From NCBI GenBank assembly GCA_022842845.1, contig JALHOT010000002.1, positions 62,001 through 126,000 of the forward strand: DNA of 64,000 nt, in the 5' to 3' direction. This DNA is from Cyclobacteriaceae bacterium (GTDB lineage: Bacteria > Bacteroidota > Bacteroidia > Cytophagales > Cyclobacteriaceae). The notes below the pieces were generated by a model. That model saw nothing but the letters and a program-made list of their open reading frames with translations, was not told the origin of the DNA and ran no database searches. Of the stretch, positions 34,846-44,612 are shown piece after piece. A program made the translations under genes and the position numbers. The first letter of the stretch is position 1, and each line of letters opens with the position of its first letter.

Positions 34846-36039
34846 TTACTTGGCGACAAACACAAAGTCACTGCCAGGGGCATTATCACCAAATTCACCA
34901 AAACGTGGCTGAATTTTCAACTTTTCAACGTAAGAATATACTTCTGGTAGGGTTAAAATACCATCCCTGCCTCCGCGGGCGCGCAGTGCTTCAATTAAGT
35001 TTTTGGCAAAAGGTGAATGCTTACCTGGAATACCATCAGATACATAGGTCTTACCACCTGATGTTAAGAAACGCCTGGTTTTATAAGTCAGCTTGCGGGT
35101 AATAAATTCAGCTGTGTTTTGTTCCTTATATGTCTCTTCCTCCAAGCCCCTGGAAGAAGCCAGGGCTTGATCAAAAGTTCCTCCAAAGCACACATCCATC
35201 GCTAAAAAAATATGCTCGCATGGAATGTTGTTGATGATCGAGCGTAAACGGTTGTGCGACAAGTAACTGGTTTTCGCCTCATCATTCACCAATGATTCTT
35301 TAGTTACAACGAAGCCCTCACCAAAAGTTTGATCATAGTTACCATGTCCGGCAAAGAAAATAAACAACTGGTCTAATGGTTTATACTTCTTTTCCGCGTA
35401 CTCGCGTATCTTCTTCAATACTTCAGCCTGGGTACCATTTTCAAGCACATCTACCTTAAAACCGTAGGTGTTTTTTAGTTCGTTGGCAATGGTGCGTGAA
35501 TCAAATACTGGATTCACCAGATCGCCCCAGTGGTCATACTCGTCAGTAGCGAAAATCAATGCGTAATCAGTCCGGTCCAGCTTGTTGGCATCAGCCAATG
35601 TTGCACTTCCCACTGTAATTTTCCGGTAGCTTACAGTTTTCTGCCCGTCAATGTTTTCAGCGATTATTTCCAATAAATTTTCTCCATCCATTAATGTAAC
35701 GTTCCGCTCAACCACTGTGTGCAAATTTTCATCATCCTTGGGTTGAATAGACGAACTTCCTCGGGAAGCCGACTGCTGACTTTCCTTTACATTGATAATG
35801 ATATTCTTGATTGGCTTGTCAGAATCTATCTCTACCCTAATTTTAAATTTACTCTCCTGTGCATAATTGCTTTCCTGTACAGGGGTAATCCAGTTGATAA
35901 CCGGAATGGTGGTGTAAGCTAATTTTTTAGGGTCACTAAAATCCACCTCAAACTCATTCGTACGTGTACTCACGTTTTGAGCCATTGCACCCGCAACACT
36001 CAAAATCGTTAACACTAACAGAAAGAACATTCTCTTCAT
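34846..36039 (-). CDS. Secreted caspase-family (C14-like) protein
   Basis: 397 residues from the ATG at 36039, four bases after the giant gene; the track start (36057) would overlap that gene. A signal peptide (MKRMFFLLVLTILSVAGAMA) is followed by an N-terminal beta domain (about 25-145, IPVINWITPVQ, then an Ig-like stretch) and a caspase-like domain (about 155-395). The dyad is complete: His232 in FFAGHGNYD and Cys284 in AMDVCFGGTF. DYALIFATDEYDHWGDL begins the fold as in other bacterial metacaspase-like proteins. Being exported, it should act in the periplasm or outside, on proteins or on itself. Cleavage specificity is not predictable. It is the last gene before a strong terminator. Confidence 0.9.
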   Translation of the reverse strand: MKRMFFLLVLTILSVAGAMAQNVSTRTNEFEVDFSDPKKLAYTTIPVINWITPVQESNYAQESKFKIRVEIDSDKPIKNIIINVKESQQSASRGSSSIQPKDDENLHTVVERNVTLMDGENLLEIIAENIDGQKTVSYRKITVGSATLADANKLDRTDYALIFATDEYDHWGDLVNPVFDSRTIANELKNTYGFKVDVLENGTQAEVLKKIREYAEKKYKPLDQLFIFFAGHGNYDQTFGEGFVVTKESLVNDEAKTSYLSHNRLRSIINNIPCEHIFLAMDVCFGGTFDQALASSRGLEEETYKEQNTAEFITRKLTYKTRRFLTSGGKTYVSDGIPGKHSPFAKNLIEALRARGGRDGILTLPEVYSYVEKLKIQPRFGEFGDNAPGSDFVFVAK

Positions 36040-36043
36040 ATTA

Positions 36044-39000
36044 CTATTTTTTAACAATCACCTTAATTTGCTTCTGAGATTTACCTAAATCATTACTAAC
36101 AGTAATGGCTATAAGCAGCATACCATCAACAGCTTGAAGATTGGCAGCGTTTATAGACACCTCATGGAAACCACTCTGTAATCTGTTTTGGCTGATCGTA
36201 CTTAAGTGCTTACCCATCACATCTTTTGCTTCGATGTCTACAAGTTGATTTTCACCACCATTCTGCGGGAGCGAAAAACGAATTTTTGTTTCGCCCGTAG
36301 TTGGGTTTGGATAAGCATTGCTGACGCTGAATGTTTCCAAACCAATTTGCTCCATCACTTGCTTGCCAAAATAAATTTTAAATTTCTTAGACTCTGAAGG
36401 CTCAAAAGTATAATGATTGATACTTCTCATATCAATTACAGTGAGGTTAGCCTCATCTACTAACACCAGTTGCTTATCATTATTCCCAAAGGCTGTATTA
36501 TCCCACTTGATCGATGCCATACCTTCTAGATTTGAGTTAACAGCAAATGACCACACAAATGATTCTGCTGTGGGCACAATATCTCTGGCAAAGCCCATCT
36601 GGGTATACGCCTGATGTTCAAAATTAATTTCTGAGTACCCTAAAAAGCGAGGTGCATGGAAATCATCAAACTGGTCTTTATCTATTGAGGCTTCAGAATG
36701 CATACCAATGCCTGCCATGTCATTACTGATATAGTCATGTTCGATGGTAATTGGCAGAAGCCAACTATTGGCTGATAAGTCCGTACCAAATTCAGTTTGT
36801 TCAGTTCTTGCTCCAGCCTGCGTTTGACCTAAAAATGGTATATCAACAGTTGTGGCCGTTCCAACTAAAACAAATCCTCCCTGACCTGGTTGAAGTGTTG
36901 TGCCGTTTGTATACTGTCCGTTTGTAAATAATTTTAAACCACCCACATTACTTGCCGCTCCATTAAAAGCTCTTACGTCTTCCCAGTTGATGGCAACTGT
37001 ATAGGGATTACCAATTTGATTCCACCCTGCCACGAGATTAATCTTCTCCAAATTATTCCTATCAAAATTAGGAGCCACTGCGTTATTAAATACCGCCTCT
37101 TTTAACCCAAGCGAGTTGATAAAGTAGCCTTTGCCTCTCTCAAAAGCAGAAAATGCAGGAAACTCCAACCAGCGCTCTGTTGCTCCAGACTTATCATAGC
37201 GAATCAATCGCCAGGTATCTGCGCCAGCCGCACCAAATGTTTGCAAAACATCCGCAATTTGGAAGTTGCCGTTTTCCAATTGATAAGGAACAGAGATGAT
37301 CCTCCAGCTATTAAGATTTCCTTCTCCGCTAAGTGTTAGTTTTGGCGCATTACTCGTGGTAAATCTGATAGAGGATTTATGGAATGAATTTTCCGCAAGA
37401 GGATTTCTTGTTTTATTTCCAGCCAAATCAAAAGCTTCAAAGTAATATTCAAATCCCATATCATCAGTCATGGTATTCGTTACCTGAAAGGTCCAATCAT
37501 TACCGCTACTGGGAGGAACAGTCAACGCAATCGTTTTTGGCGCAGTAAGCTCCGTTAATTTTCTGTGATACATAACCACACGTACCACACCCTTTGCGTC
37601 CGTAGCCGTTACCTTAACATCAGTTGTTGAAAATCCCTTATCCAATACACTAATCAAAGCGGGGTTGTAGGTAATAGAAGGTGCCGTAACATCTGGCGCT
37701 TCTACGATTGTAAATGACCATGCGGTCCCTGCTATACCGGCAAAATCGTTACCTGCATTGTCTATAAATGCCCCTTGATCAATTTTTACTGATAGAGTTG
37801 ACAGGAAGGGCCAATTGCCTGCTGGTGCTGCAATAGTTACCACATTATTAGTAATGCTGGCAGTACTTGCATCAATAGTAAGGATGTTGGTTGCGCCATT
37901 GTCAACCCGAATAAATTTACCACTTACAGCTGTGACGTTGCCATTAAAGGTTAATGACAGACTCTGATTATTTGCAATGTTTGTGGCATTGAATGTTGGT
38001 TGATAGGATGATACCTGTGGGCCAGGACTAGTTGTAAATAACCATGCTGTGCCAGCCATAATTGCGGATGATTCGTTTTGAACAACATCTTTAAAAGCAG
38101 CAGCATCTAATGAGACTGTGTATTGAGTATTTAATGACAATTTAGTCGGTAAAATAAATGAGGCTGTGTTAGCTGTAATAACAGCTGTACTTGCCTCAAT
38201 AGAGGTAACTGCATTCACTTGATCACTCTGCCGGAAGACATTCAAAAACTTACCAGCCACACCTGTAACAGGACCATTGAATGTAAGATCCAGCTTGGTG
38301 TTTGTGTTAACACTTACTGCATTATTCAAAGGACTTAAGGCTGTAAGTTGAGGCCCCTGACCAACAGTGAAAGACCAAACCCCAGTAAGAATGCCTAAAG
38401 AAGGGTTTTGAAAAACATCTTTAAAGGCACCTTCTTCAATGCTTACTTGGTACTCTACACCTTGTTCAAGTTTAGAAGGAAGTGTGAATGCATAGGTATT
38501 TCCTGTTTTCACACCGGCTGTTACTTGTTGGCTAAATACTTCAACGATTGGTGTCGCCTTTTTCGTAAGGACGATTCGCTTGCCCGCCACTGCCACATTC
38601 TCCTCGCTCAGCGTTAATTGCAATTGAGTAGAGGAGGAAACATTAGTAGCCGCAGGTGCCGGCAACAGATTGGAAAGTATCGGACCTTCGGTGTCTTCGG
38701 TAATTGTAATGAATTGGTTAACAGCCGAAACACTTACAACTTGTTTCTTACCAGTTGGCCACGTTACTTCCACAACGAGGGCTCCTGTATAACTTCCGAG
38801 ACCAACATGTTGCACCAAACTATGCTGGCCTATAAATACACCGCCTGCAATGGCGGAAACGAGGCGTTGTCTTGTGGAACTTCCTGCCGTAACCCGTATT
38901 CTTGAACCAATCGCACTTCGGTTCGATTGTACACCCACTAATTTTACTCCAACCCAATTACCAGTACCAAGCTTATTATTCTTAAAAATTCTTCCGTCCG

Positions 39001-42000
39001 GATCAGACCAGGAGCTTGACATATCGAGGAAGCCATCTTTATCAAAGTCTGAAAGATTATAACCATTGTTGGCCACAAAGTAATTTGTTGCCACTTCTCC
39101 TTCTTTTTTGGTAAAGGTGTTGCTGCCTGCTGCAGAGGCAAAAGCGGCAGGATTTTGATTAAGGTTGCTAAGAAAAATATACCCCTGAGGAGCTGTAGGA
39201 AGACCGGAAACAGAATGGTTTGCGACAATATCAAGGGCTCCATCGTTGTTGAAATCTCCAAAGGTAGCAGCCGAACTGCTTCCCAGATTTACTTCCGCAA
39301 TGGCGCTGGATGAAAAATTGGTAAAGGTTCCATTTCCATTGTTTCTATACAGTGCTCGTGCTGGATTAGCTGCATTAAGAGCGAGTAATAAATCCAAATC
39401 CCCATCATTATCGATATCCCCCCACTCATGCGACAAAATAGTTGTAGTGCTGGCAAGGGAAGGGAAGCTCGGAGCTGTTGTTAGGGTAAAGGTATGGTTC
39501 GCGTTACCCTGATAAAATCGAATGTTATTCGTAGCGGCATCAAACAAGCCCGTTACAAACAAGTCGAGTATACCATCAGTATTTAAATCAATAATTGAAA
39601 AATCTATAGCCGCAGCATTAGTCTCATTTGTAAAGAAGTCAAAGGCTTTTTGAAACATATTATTGCCCATGTTTTGAAGCATGTACAACGTATACTCCGT
39701 GGTAGTACCAGTTGTCTTATTGCTTCCCAATATAACATCCAGCAAACCATCGCGGTTGTAATCCATGATTTGCACTTGACCATTGGGCGAGACCGCGTTT
39801 AACGGTGAGGTGTAAATACTGGTGAAGTTGCCTTGTCCATCTCCACTAAAAATTTCATTATAGAATTTGGATCCTCCATTAAAATCGCGCACCTGCGAAA
39901 CCATGTCAATGTTTCCATCGTTATTGAAATCACCAAACTTTGAATAAAAATATTGAACCTGTGAGGATTCCCCAAAAGGCTTCACCTCAAAAGTCCCATC
40001 CCCCTTATTCATAAGAAAGGAGGCAAGATTGGCAGCACTATTATTCGAGTAAAACAGATCATCGAAACCATCGTTGTTTACATCTACCCAGGCTGTGCTT
40101 GGTCGGGATGAGTAGGATGCTAGTGTAAGGGTCGCTATTGTCTCGAAAAGTGGTTTTGTGAAAACCAGCGAGGTTGTTACGCTATTTACTCCCTGTCCAG
40201 TTGTGTTTGACCCTCTTAACCGGTAAAAATAAGTTTGCCCTTCAACAAAAGTGGTGGTCTTATCTTCCAACAAAACTTTAGGAGCCAACTGCCTGCCCAC
40301 TTCCGTCCATGGGCCAGTGCTGACCGTTGCGCGTTCCACAATCATCTGCGATGCGTAGTTTGGATAACCCGTCCAACTAACCAAAATTGCATTACTAGCA
40401 GAGACCGCAACAAAGGGTTGAGTGGCTAGGTTGGGTATCGGATCCGTTGCATTCAGGGTTAACACAGATGTTTCGGAAAAGGGAGTCGCTGTTAAGGCAG
40501 ACTGATTTACTTTCCATTTTATGGTTATCGTATTGGTGTTAGCATCCCATGTGCCGTTGCCATCCATAACATAGTTTGTCCCACTAAAGTTAGTAAATAC
40601 TGATCCGCAGTTAACAGTTAAGGTACCGGAGGCTCCGGTTACAGGATAGGGACTTGGCCAGCTGGGTGAACTTCCAGTAATTGATGATGCGCTAAAAGTG
40701 TATTCATCAAAACGCGAACTTGTTAAGGTAACATTCGTACTTACACGAACCCCTAAACCACTTTCGTTTAAGGTAGTAAGACTCCAACTACGGCCAGAAG
40801 GGATAGGTGTAGGGCACACGGAAGGTGTGGTCACCATTAACTCATTTGAATAGGCAGAGGAGCCCGCACTATTTACTGCTTTTAGCCTAACATAATAAGT
40901 GGTTTCGGGCACTGTATTTAAGAAAAGGAGCAGCTTGCTGAAATTAGAAGTCAAAATACGTGCTACACTGTCATAACTTGTATTATTTCCTACGGACGTT
41001 TCAATAGTAAAATATTCTTCATTCAGACTGTTATCATCTGCCTCAAGCCTGATCTCTCTGAATGTGGAGCCTACAAGAGTCAGGTTGGTGGGGGCTTCCG
41101 GTAACACAATTTTCTCATCACTTTTGTAGAAGCCCTTGGCATCAAACATCAAAAACAAATAACCCTCATCATCTGTTAAGGCTGAGCGAGGATTAAAAGA
41201 ATCCGAGGACCCGAATCCAAGGTTGATGGACAGCCAGGTGCTTCCCGCATCGCGAGAGATGCGTCCTAATCCTGTGTTGGTGATAAATACGGGATATCCG
41301 CTTTGAGTCAGGAAAAAATTTGCGTTTACGATTCCAGGAACATTGGTGGTCGTCCAGGTAAGTCCTTCATTGGTAGAAACAGATAATTGATTTACTGTTC
41401 CATTTCGGCTGGCGATATAAAGCCTGTTTCCATACTTGGCAATAGATTCACTGCTGGCAGTATAAGTAACAGCAAGGGGAGGTGATGGAATCAAACTTGC
41501 TACCCAGGTTAAGACATTTACTTTATAGAAACGCACAGCGTTTGGAGAGACAGATTGGTCCGTCAGGGCAAAGTACAAATGACCATCCGCGTAAAAGTAA
41601 CTATTGCCTGTGTTCAAAAAGAACGATGTGGGTAAGCCGGTAATGGTGTGGCTTGTCCATGTAACCCCCCGGTCTATTGATTTGTAAACGGACGTGGGGG
41701 TAGCGTAAGCATAAATGATGTCAATATCGTTAGTTAAAAATGGAGTAGTGGCTGGTGGTGTTTCGGCTGTCCAGGTTTCCCCGTAGTTATTCGAGGAGAA
41801 GCTCCCAGCTGAGCTGCTCATCGCAAAGAAACGGCCATCGCTAAAGGGAATAATGCGTGTGTATTGAGTAAAAGATGTTGCATGCAACAAACTGTTCCGC
41901 GTCCAGGTTACTCCATCATCCACAGAACTAAAAACAGGATTCGATTGGGTGTAAAAATTCCCATTAACGGTGACCAGGCTTTGCGTTGTGTTGCTGATTG

Positions 42001-43033
42001 GTAGTGCCTGCAATCCATCTACTTTTAAACTCCAACTGGTGCCATTCGTGGAGCTATTAATCCCACTATTGTCTCCTGCATAAAATAGTGAAGTAGAGAA
42101 TACTTTGAAGGCAGCAATTGTATTCGGGTTAAGGGTGGTTAAAGTTCCCAGCGCAGTGGATGTCCAGGTAGCACCATTCCAAAAATGAAAATCGGTAGGG
42201 GTAATTAGATACACATTCGATCCTGAACCGCTGATCAATCCACTAGAAAGATTGGTATAGCCACCAAGAGGTGTTATTTCTACCCAGTTTGCGGCATTAT
42301 CCAAACTCCTAAAGACTCTGTTATCAAACACTCCATATAAAGTACCTACCAGCGAAATCAAGGATTGCTTTCTCGTGGCTGGATTGGGAGTGGCTGGCAA
42401 TCCAGTATTGGAAAGTGCAAAGGTGCCCAAGTTACCAGTTGAGCTTTTGTAAATGCCTTCACCATTCACACTTAAAAAAACATTGCCACTACTATTCACT
42501 GCCAAGGTTGTTATTCTTTCCCCAAGATTTGGTATACTAAATACCTCTGTCCAACTAGCACCGTTGTCTGTCGATCTGAAAACGGATTGCTTCAGTAATT
42601 GAAAATTGTAGCTCATCAAGGCATACATGGGTGAGGTGGCGGATGTACCTGTTCGCTTAATCTGTCTGATGGTCCAATTTTGATTTGATCCAAAAACCAA
42701 CGAAGAGGAATTTCTCCTCGTCCAGGTAAGACCATTATCGCTGGAAGAAAAAGTGAACCAAGAAGAATTTACATAGATATTGTTCGCTCCATCAATCTCA
42801 ATATCAACGAGAGCATTATCTGACAATACATTTAACTTGGTCCAACTTGTCCCATTATCAACAGACTTCCAGAGGCCCTGCCCGCTTGCCACCACGTAAA
42901 GATCTCCGGTAGATGTTGTTTCAATATCTAGGACATTGCCACCATTTGGTGCGCCTTTAAATTGCATGGGAACGTCTTGCGAGAAAACAACAAGTTGAAG
43001 AGAGAGAAAAAAGAGCGTTACTAAAATCTTCAT
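36044..43033 (-). CDS. Giant mosaic secreted protein with type IX secretion C-terminal domain
   Basis: 2329 residues with a signal peptide (MKILVTLFFLSLQLVVFS). Approximate order: BNR/Vps10-like beta-propeller repeats with SxDxGxTW boxes (20-645, for example SVDNGTSWTKLN), FN3 (648-740), an unassigned beta domain (745-860), second FN3 (865-955), FG-GAP/VCBS repeats (962-1360, WVDVNNDGFDDLFYSNN), and an ASPIC/UnbV domain (1362-1445). Three Big_5/SbsA-like Ig domains (1449-1558, 1560-1668, 1668-1778) and further Ig-like and structural regions follow. The T9SS sorting domain is at about 2235-2329 (VSNAYPNPTTGETKIRFSLP). It should be exported by T9SS and attached to or released from the surface. 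No enzymatic motif was recognised; adhesion or scaffold use is inferred. The composition is Thr/Ser/Asn-rich. Confidence 0.92.
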   Translation of the reverse strand: MKILVTLFFLSLQLVVFSQDVPMQFKGAPNGGNVLDIETTSTGDLYVVASGQGLWKSVDNGTSWTKLNVLSDNALVDIEIDGANNIYVNSSWFTFSSSDNGLTWTRRNSSSLVFGSNQNWTIRQIKRTGTSATSPMYALMSYNFQLLKQSVFRSTDNGASWTEVFSIPNLGERITTLAVNSSGNVFLSVNGEGIYKSSTGNLGTFALSNTGLPATPNPATRKQSLISLVGTLYGVFDNRVFRSLDNAANWVEITPLGGYTNLSSGLISGSGSNVYLITPTDFHFWNGATWTSTALGTLTTLNPNTIAAFKVFSTSLFYAGDNSGINSSTNGTSWSLKVDGLQALPISNTTQSLVTVNGNFYTQSNPVFSSVDDGVTWTRNSLLHATSFTQYTRIIPFSDGRFFAMSSSAGSFSSNNYGETWTAETPPATTPFLTNDIDIIYAYATPTSVYKSIDRGVTWTSHTITGLPTSFFLNTGNSYFYADGHLYFALTDQSVSPNAVRFYKVNVLTWVASLIPSPPLAVTYTASSESIAKYGNRLYIASRNGTVNQLSVSTNEGLTWTTTNVPGIVNANFFLTQSGYPVFITNTGLGRISRDAGSTWLSINLGFGSSDSFNPRSALTDDEGYLFLMFDAKGFYKSDEKIVLPEAPTNLTLVGSTFREIRLEADDNSLNEEYFTIETSVGNNTSYDSVARILTSNFSKLLLFLNTVPETTYYVRLKAVNSAGSSAYSNELMVTTPSVCPTPIPSGRSWSLTTLNESGLGVRVSTNVTLTSSRFDEYTFSASSITGSSPSWPSPYPVTGASGTLTVNCGSVFTNFSGTNYVMDGNGTWDANTNTITIKWKVNQSALTATPFSETSVLTLNATDPIPNLATQPFVAVSASNAILVSWTGYPNYASQMIVERATVSTGPWTEVGRQLAPKVLLEDKTTTFVEGQTYFYRLRGSNTTGQGVNSVTTSLVFTKPLFETIATLTLASYSSRPSTAWVDVNNDGFDDLFYSNNSAANLASFLMNKGDGTFEVKPFGESSQVQYFYSKFGDFNNDGNIDMVSQVRDFNGGSKFYNEIFSGDGQGNFTSIYTSPLNAVSPNGQVQIMDYNRDGLLDVILGSNKTTGTTTEYTLYMLQNMGNNMFQKAFDFFTNETNAAAIDFSIIDLNTDGILDLFVTGLFDAATNNIRFYQGNANHTFTLTTAPSFPSLASTTTILSHEWGDIDNDGDLDLLLALNAANPARALYRNNGNGTFTNFSSSAIAEVNLGSSSAATFGDFNNDGALDIVANHSVSGLPTAPQGYIFLSNLNQNPAAFASAAGSNTFTKKEGEVATNYFVANNGYNLSDFDKDGFLDMSSSWSDPDGRIFKNNKLGTGNWVGVKLVGVQSNRSAIGSRIRVTAGSSTRQRLVSAIAGGVFIGQHSLVQHVGLGSYTGALVVEVTWPTGKKQVVSVSAVNQFITITEDTEGPILSNLLPAPAATNVSSSTQLQLTLSEENVAVAGKRIVLTKKATPIVEVFSQQVTAGVKTGNTYAFTLPSKLEQGVEYQVSIEEGAFKDVFQNPSLGILTGVWSFTVGQGPQLTALSPLNNAVSVNTNTKLDLTFNGPVTGVAGKFLNVFRQSDQVNAVTSIEASTAVITANTASFILPTKLSLNTQYTVSLDAAAFKDVVQNESSAIMAGTAWLFTTSPGPQVSSYQPTFNATNIANNQSLSLTFNGNVTAVSGKFIRVDNGATNILTIDASTASITNNVVTIAAPAGNWPFLSTLSVKIDQGAFIDNAGNDFAGIAGTAWSFTIVEAPDVTAPSITYNPALISVLDKGFSTTDVKVTATDAKGVVRVVMYHRKLTELTAPKTIALTVPPSSGNDWTFQVTNTMTDDMGFEYYFEAFDLAGNKTRNPLAENSFHKSSIRFTTSNAPKLTLSGEGNLNSWRIISVPYQLENGNFQIADVLQTFGAAGADTWRLIRYDKSGATERWLEFPAFSAFERGKGYFINSLGLKEAVFNNAVAPNFDRNNLEKINLVAGWNQIGNPYTVAINWEDVRAFNGAASNVGGLKLFTNGQYTNGTTLQPGQGGFVLVGTATTVDIPFLGQTQAGARTEQTEFGTDLSANSWLLPITIEHDYISNDMAGIGMHSEASIDKDQFDDFHAPRFLGYSEINFEHQAYTQMGFARDIVPTAESFVWSFAVNSNLEGMASIKWDNTAFGNNDKQLVLVDEANLTVIDMRSINHYTFEPSESKKFKIYFGKQVMEQIGLETFSVSNAYPNPTTGETKIRFSLPQNGGENQLVDIEAKDVMGKHLSTISQNRLQSGFHEVSINAANLQAVDGMLLIAITVSNDLGKSQKQIKVIVKK

Positions 43034-43057
43034 AGATGCACTGTTAAACCAAAGTCA

Positions 43058-43291
43058 TTAATTAGCAGAAGGGAAAGGAGGGTTTTTAATTCCAGACGTT
43101 GTGTTAGCGTCACCACCTTCACTGATAATGATGCCCTGTCCTCTTACTAAGGCAACCAAACGAGAATTCGAGGTCTCCAAGTCTTCAAAACCTCCACCAT
43201 AGGGGCCTTTAAGAGCCGTATAGTTGGTTTGAGGGTACACCAGTGTTTGAACCACTAGTATTATAAATGCGCTTAACAATAGTTTTTTCAT
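43058..43291 (-). CDS. Short exported protein, partial paralogue of the giant gene N-terminus
   Basis: 77 residues from the ATG at 43291 (the track start, 43330, is upstream of the signal peptide MKKLLLSAFIILVVQTLVYPQ). The mature part LKGPYGGGFEDLETSNSRLVALVRGQG lines up with the start of the neighbouring giant protein (FKGAPNGGNVLDIETTSTG, then VVASGQGLW), that is, the first propeller blade. It then stops after a short tail ending PPFPSAN. It may be a duplication remnant or a small protein made by recombination. It sits in the cluster with 24- and 39-base gaps, so it is probably still transcribed. I class it as coding with reserve. Confidence 0.55.
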   Translation of the reverse strand: MKKLLLSAFIILVVQTLVYPQTNYTALKGPYGGGFEDLETSNSRLVALVRGQGIIISEGGDANTTSGIKNPPFPSAN

Positions 43292-43330
43292 ACTCAACAA
43301 AACACTTAAATCGATGCTTTTAATCTTCAA

Positions 43331-44065
43331 TTAATTGGTAGGAAAGGCAGGAAGCGGAATTTTATCACCACCATCAGTAGTGCCACCACCCCCTGCGCTG
43401 CCGGCAACTACAGCTGCTGCCCCGCCCAAGGCCAATACAGGCACTAACTTTAACAACAAGGGTACTTTGGGAGCGACCATAAATGGTTTTGAAACCACAA
43501 CATCTTGCGTGTTTCGTGTATCGGTTATACGAATTACATAATCCTTGCCCTTACTTTGTTTTTTAGGAATATACAAGGTGTAACTTCCATTATTGGGCTG
43601 ATTCAGTTGGGCATTGATCTGCTGACCACCATTTAAAAACTCTATGTTCACAGGATTGCTATTTCCCGGCTTCCAAAGGATCGTATGGTTTTTACCACGC
43701 TTCATTTTTGTGGCAGTTGTAATGTTGGTGAACTTAGCTACTGTTACAAACTGTTTTCCTCTCACTTCAAGCGATAGCCTGCCTTTGTATGGCCCAAGCT
43801 CCTCCCGTACGCTCCATTCGATTTTCCGATCGCTGCCGGGCTTTACCTCATTGCCAACATCACCCTTAACTTTTGTCAAAGCCGTGGCAAAATTGCTTTG
43901 TGAACTGTAAAGACCAATTTGATATTCATTGTTAGGATTACTGTCTTCAAGATCATAATGAACTATGATCTTCTCTCCTGCTAACTCTACACGTTTTATA
44001 GCTACCTTTTGGGCGAACAAAGATGTAGACAGCAGGACCAGCGCAGCGATAAGCGATGCTTTCAT
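43331..44065 (-). CDS. Exported Ig-like protein with C-terminal membrane anchor and Gly-rich tail
   Basis: 244 residues. Signal peptide MKASLIAALVLLSTSLFAQ; the mature N-terminal half looks like an Ig/FN3-type sandwich (KVAIKRVELAGEKIIVHYDLEDSNPNNEYQIGLY). A second beta domain follows (about 105-195, MKRGKNHTILWKPGNSNPVNIEFL) that resembles the Kre9/KNH or Ser-Thr-rich anchored-protein domain, a call of low confidence. A hydrophobic segment (about 202-222, LLLKLVPVLALGGAAAVVAG) precedes GSAGGGGTTDGGDKIPLPAFPTN. The layout suggests an envelope protein anchored near its C-terminus. It lies between two unknown exported genes and the giant T9SS substrate, and shares a P-x-FP-x-N tail with the 77-residue protein next door. 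Confidence 0.6.
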   Translation of the reverse strand: MKASLIAALVLLSTSLFAQKVAIKRVELAGEKIIVHYDLEDSNPNNEYQIGLYSSQSNFATALTKVKGDVGNEVKPGSDRKIEWSVREELGPYKGRLSLEVRGKQFVTVAKFTNITTATKMKRGKNHTILWKPGNSNPVNIEFLNGGQQINAQLNQPNNGSYTLYIPKKQSKGKDYVIRITDTRNTQDVVVSKPFMVAPKVPLLLKLVPVLALGGAAAVVAGSAGGGGTTDGGDKIPLPAFPTN

Positions 44066-44176
44066 AGTAGGGCTAGGTTATAATAACAAACATTGAAGTT
44101 ACTAAAAAAAACACTAGATACCCTACAAAGGGTACATGCAACTTACACCAAATAAAATTTTGTTTTGCTCCTTTGT

Positions 44177-44569
44177 TTAACTTCTGTTTTCCTTCGTGTA
44201 CAGGCTATAATCCAGGAAATACTTTGAGTAGATAGGATAACGCTTGGTTTGATTCAACTCAGGCTTTTTCCCTTCACGCTGTACGATGGTAAAGTAATAT
44301 TCAAAACCTTTACTGATCTTCACTGTCTTCACCACCTCTTGCCAGGTGTAACCATGAAGATTGAGTATTTTTACCTTGAGGTGAAAGGTGCCTTGTGTAC
44401 TTTTTATCCTAATGAAATGGGTAGGCTTCTTATTGTAAAGTTTGCCATTGATATACACCTGCACCAATTGCGACTTGTCTGAAGTCTGTATCGCAAAACC
44501 AGAAGTATAGGCAAAGGCCGCATGGATTGTTACCAGAAAAAATACGACTGCTGATACAAATTTTTTCAT
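44177..44569 (-). CDS. Unknown small exported protein
   Basis: 130 residues; a signal peptide (MKKFVSAVVFFLVTIHAAFA) is followed by a single beta-rich domain (FAIQTSDKSQLVQVYINGKLYNKKPTHFIRI, VKISKGFEYYFTIVQREGKKP). The charged tail ends LYTKENRS. The early part resembles carbohydrate-binding or PEGA-like small sandwiches (VQVYINGKLYNKKPTHFIRI recalls the PEGA motif of a decorated loop), but I do not assign a family firmly. It is 43 bases after the 323-residue gene and 111 before the Ig-like gene. Confidence 0.55.
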   Translation of the reverse strand: MKKFVSAVVFFLVTIHAAFAYTSGFAIQTSDKSQLVQVYINGKLYNKKPTHFIRIKSTQGTFHLKVKILNLHGYTWQEVVKTVKISKGFEYYFTIVQREGKKPELNQTKRYPIYSKYFLDYSLYTKENRS

Positions 44570-44612
44570 AGCCCTGCTTTACTTCATTGCAGCAAGGCAT
44601 GTGCCAGAAAGC

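Noticed and set aside
34846-36039. Caspase gene as an antiphage effector (CRISPR- or CBASS-like)
   Set aside because: The protein has a signal peptide, and no nucleic-acid sensor, nucleotide cyclase or Cas gene is nearby, so an intracellular suicide role is unlikely.
38690-38950. ASPIC/UnbV domain as a hint of enediyne biosynthesis
   Set aside because: The domain is common beside FG-GAP repeats in secreted Bacteroidota proteins; no polyketide genes are present.
44103-44134. TACCCT-ttgt-AGGGTA hairpin with a T-run on the minus strand as a terminator
   Set aside because: Only six stem pairs, and the T-run begins seven bases after the stem.
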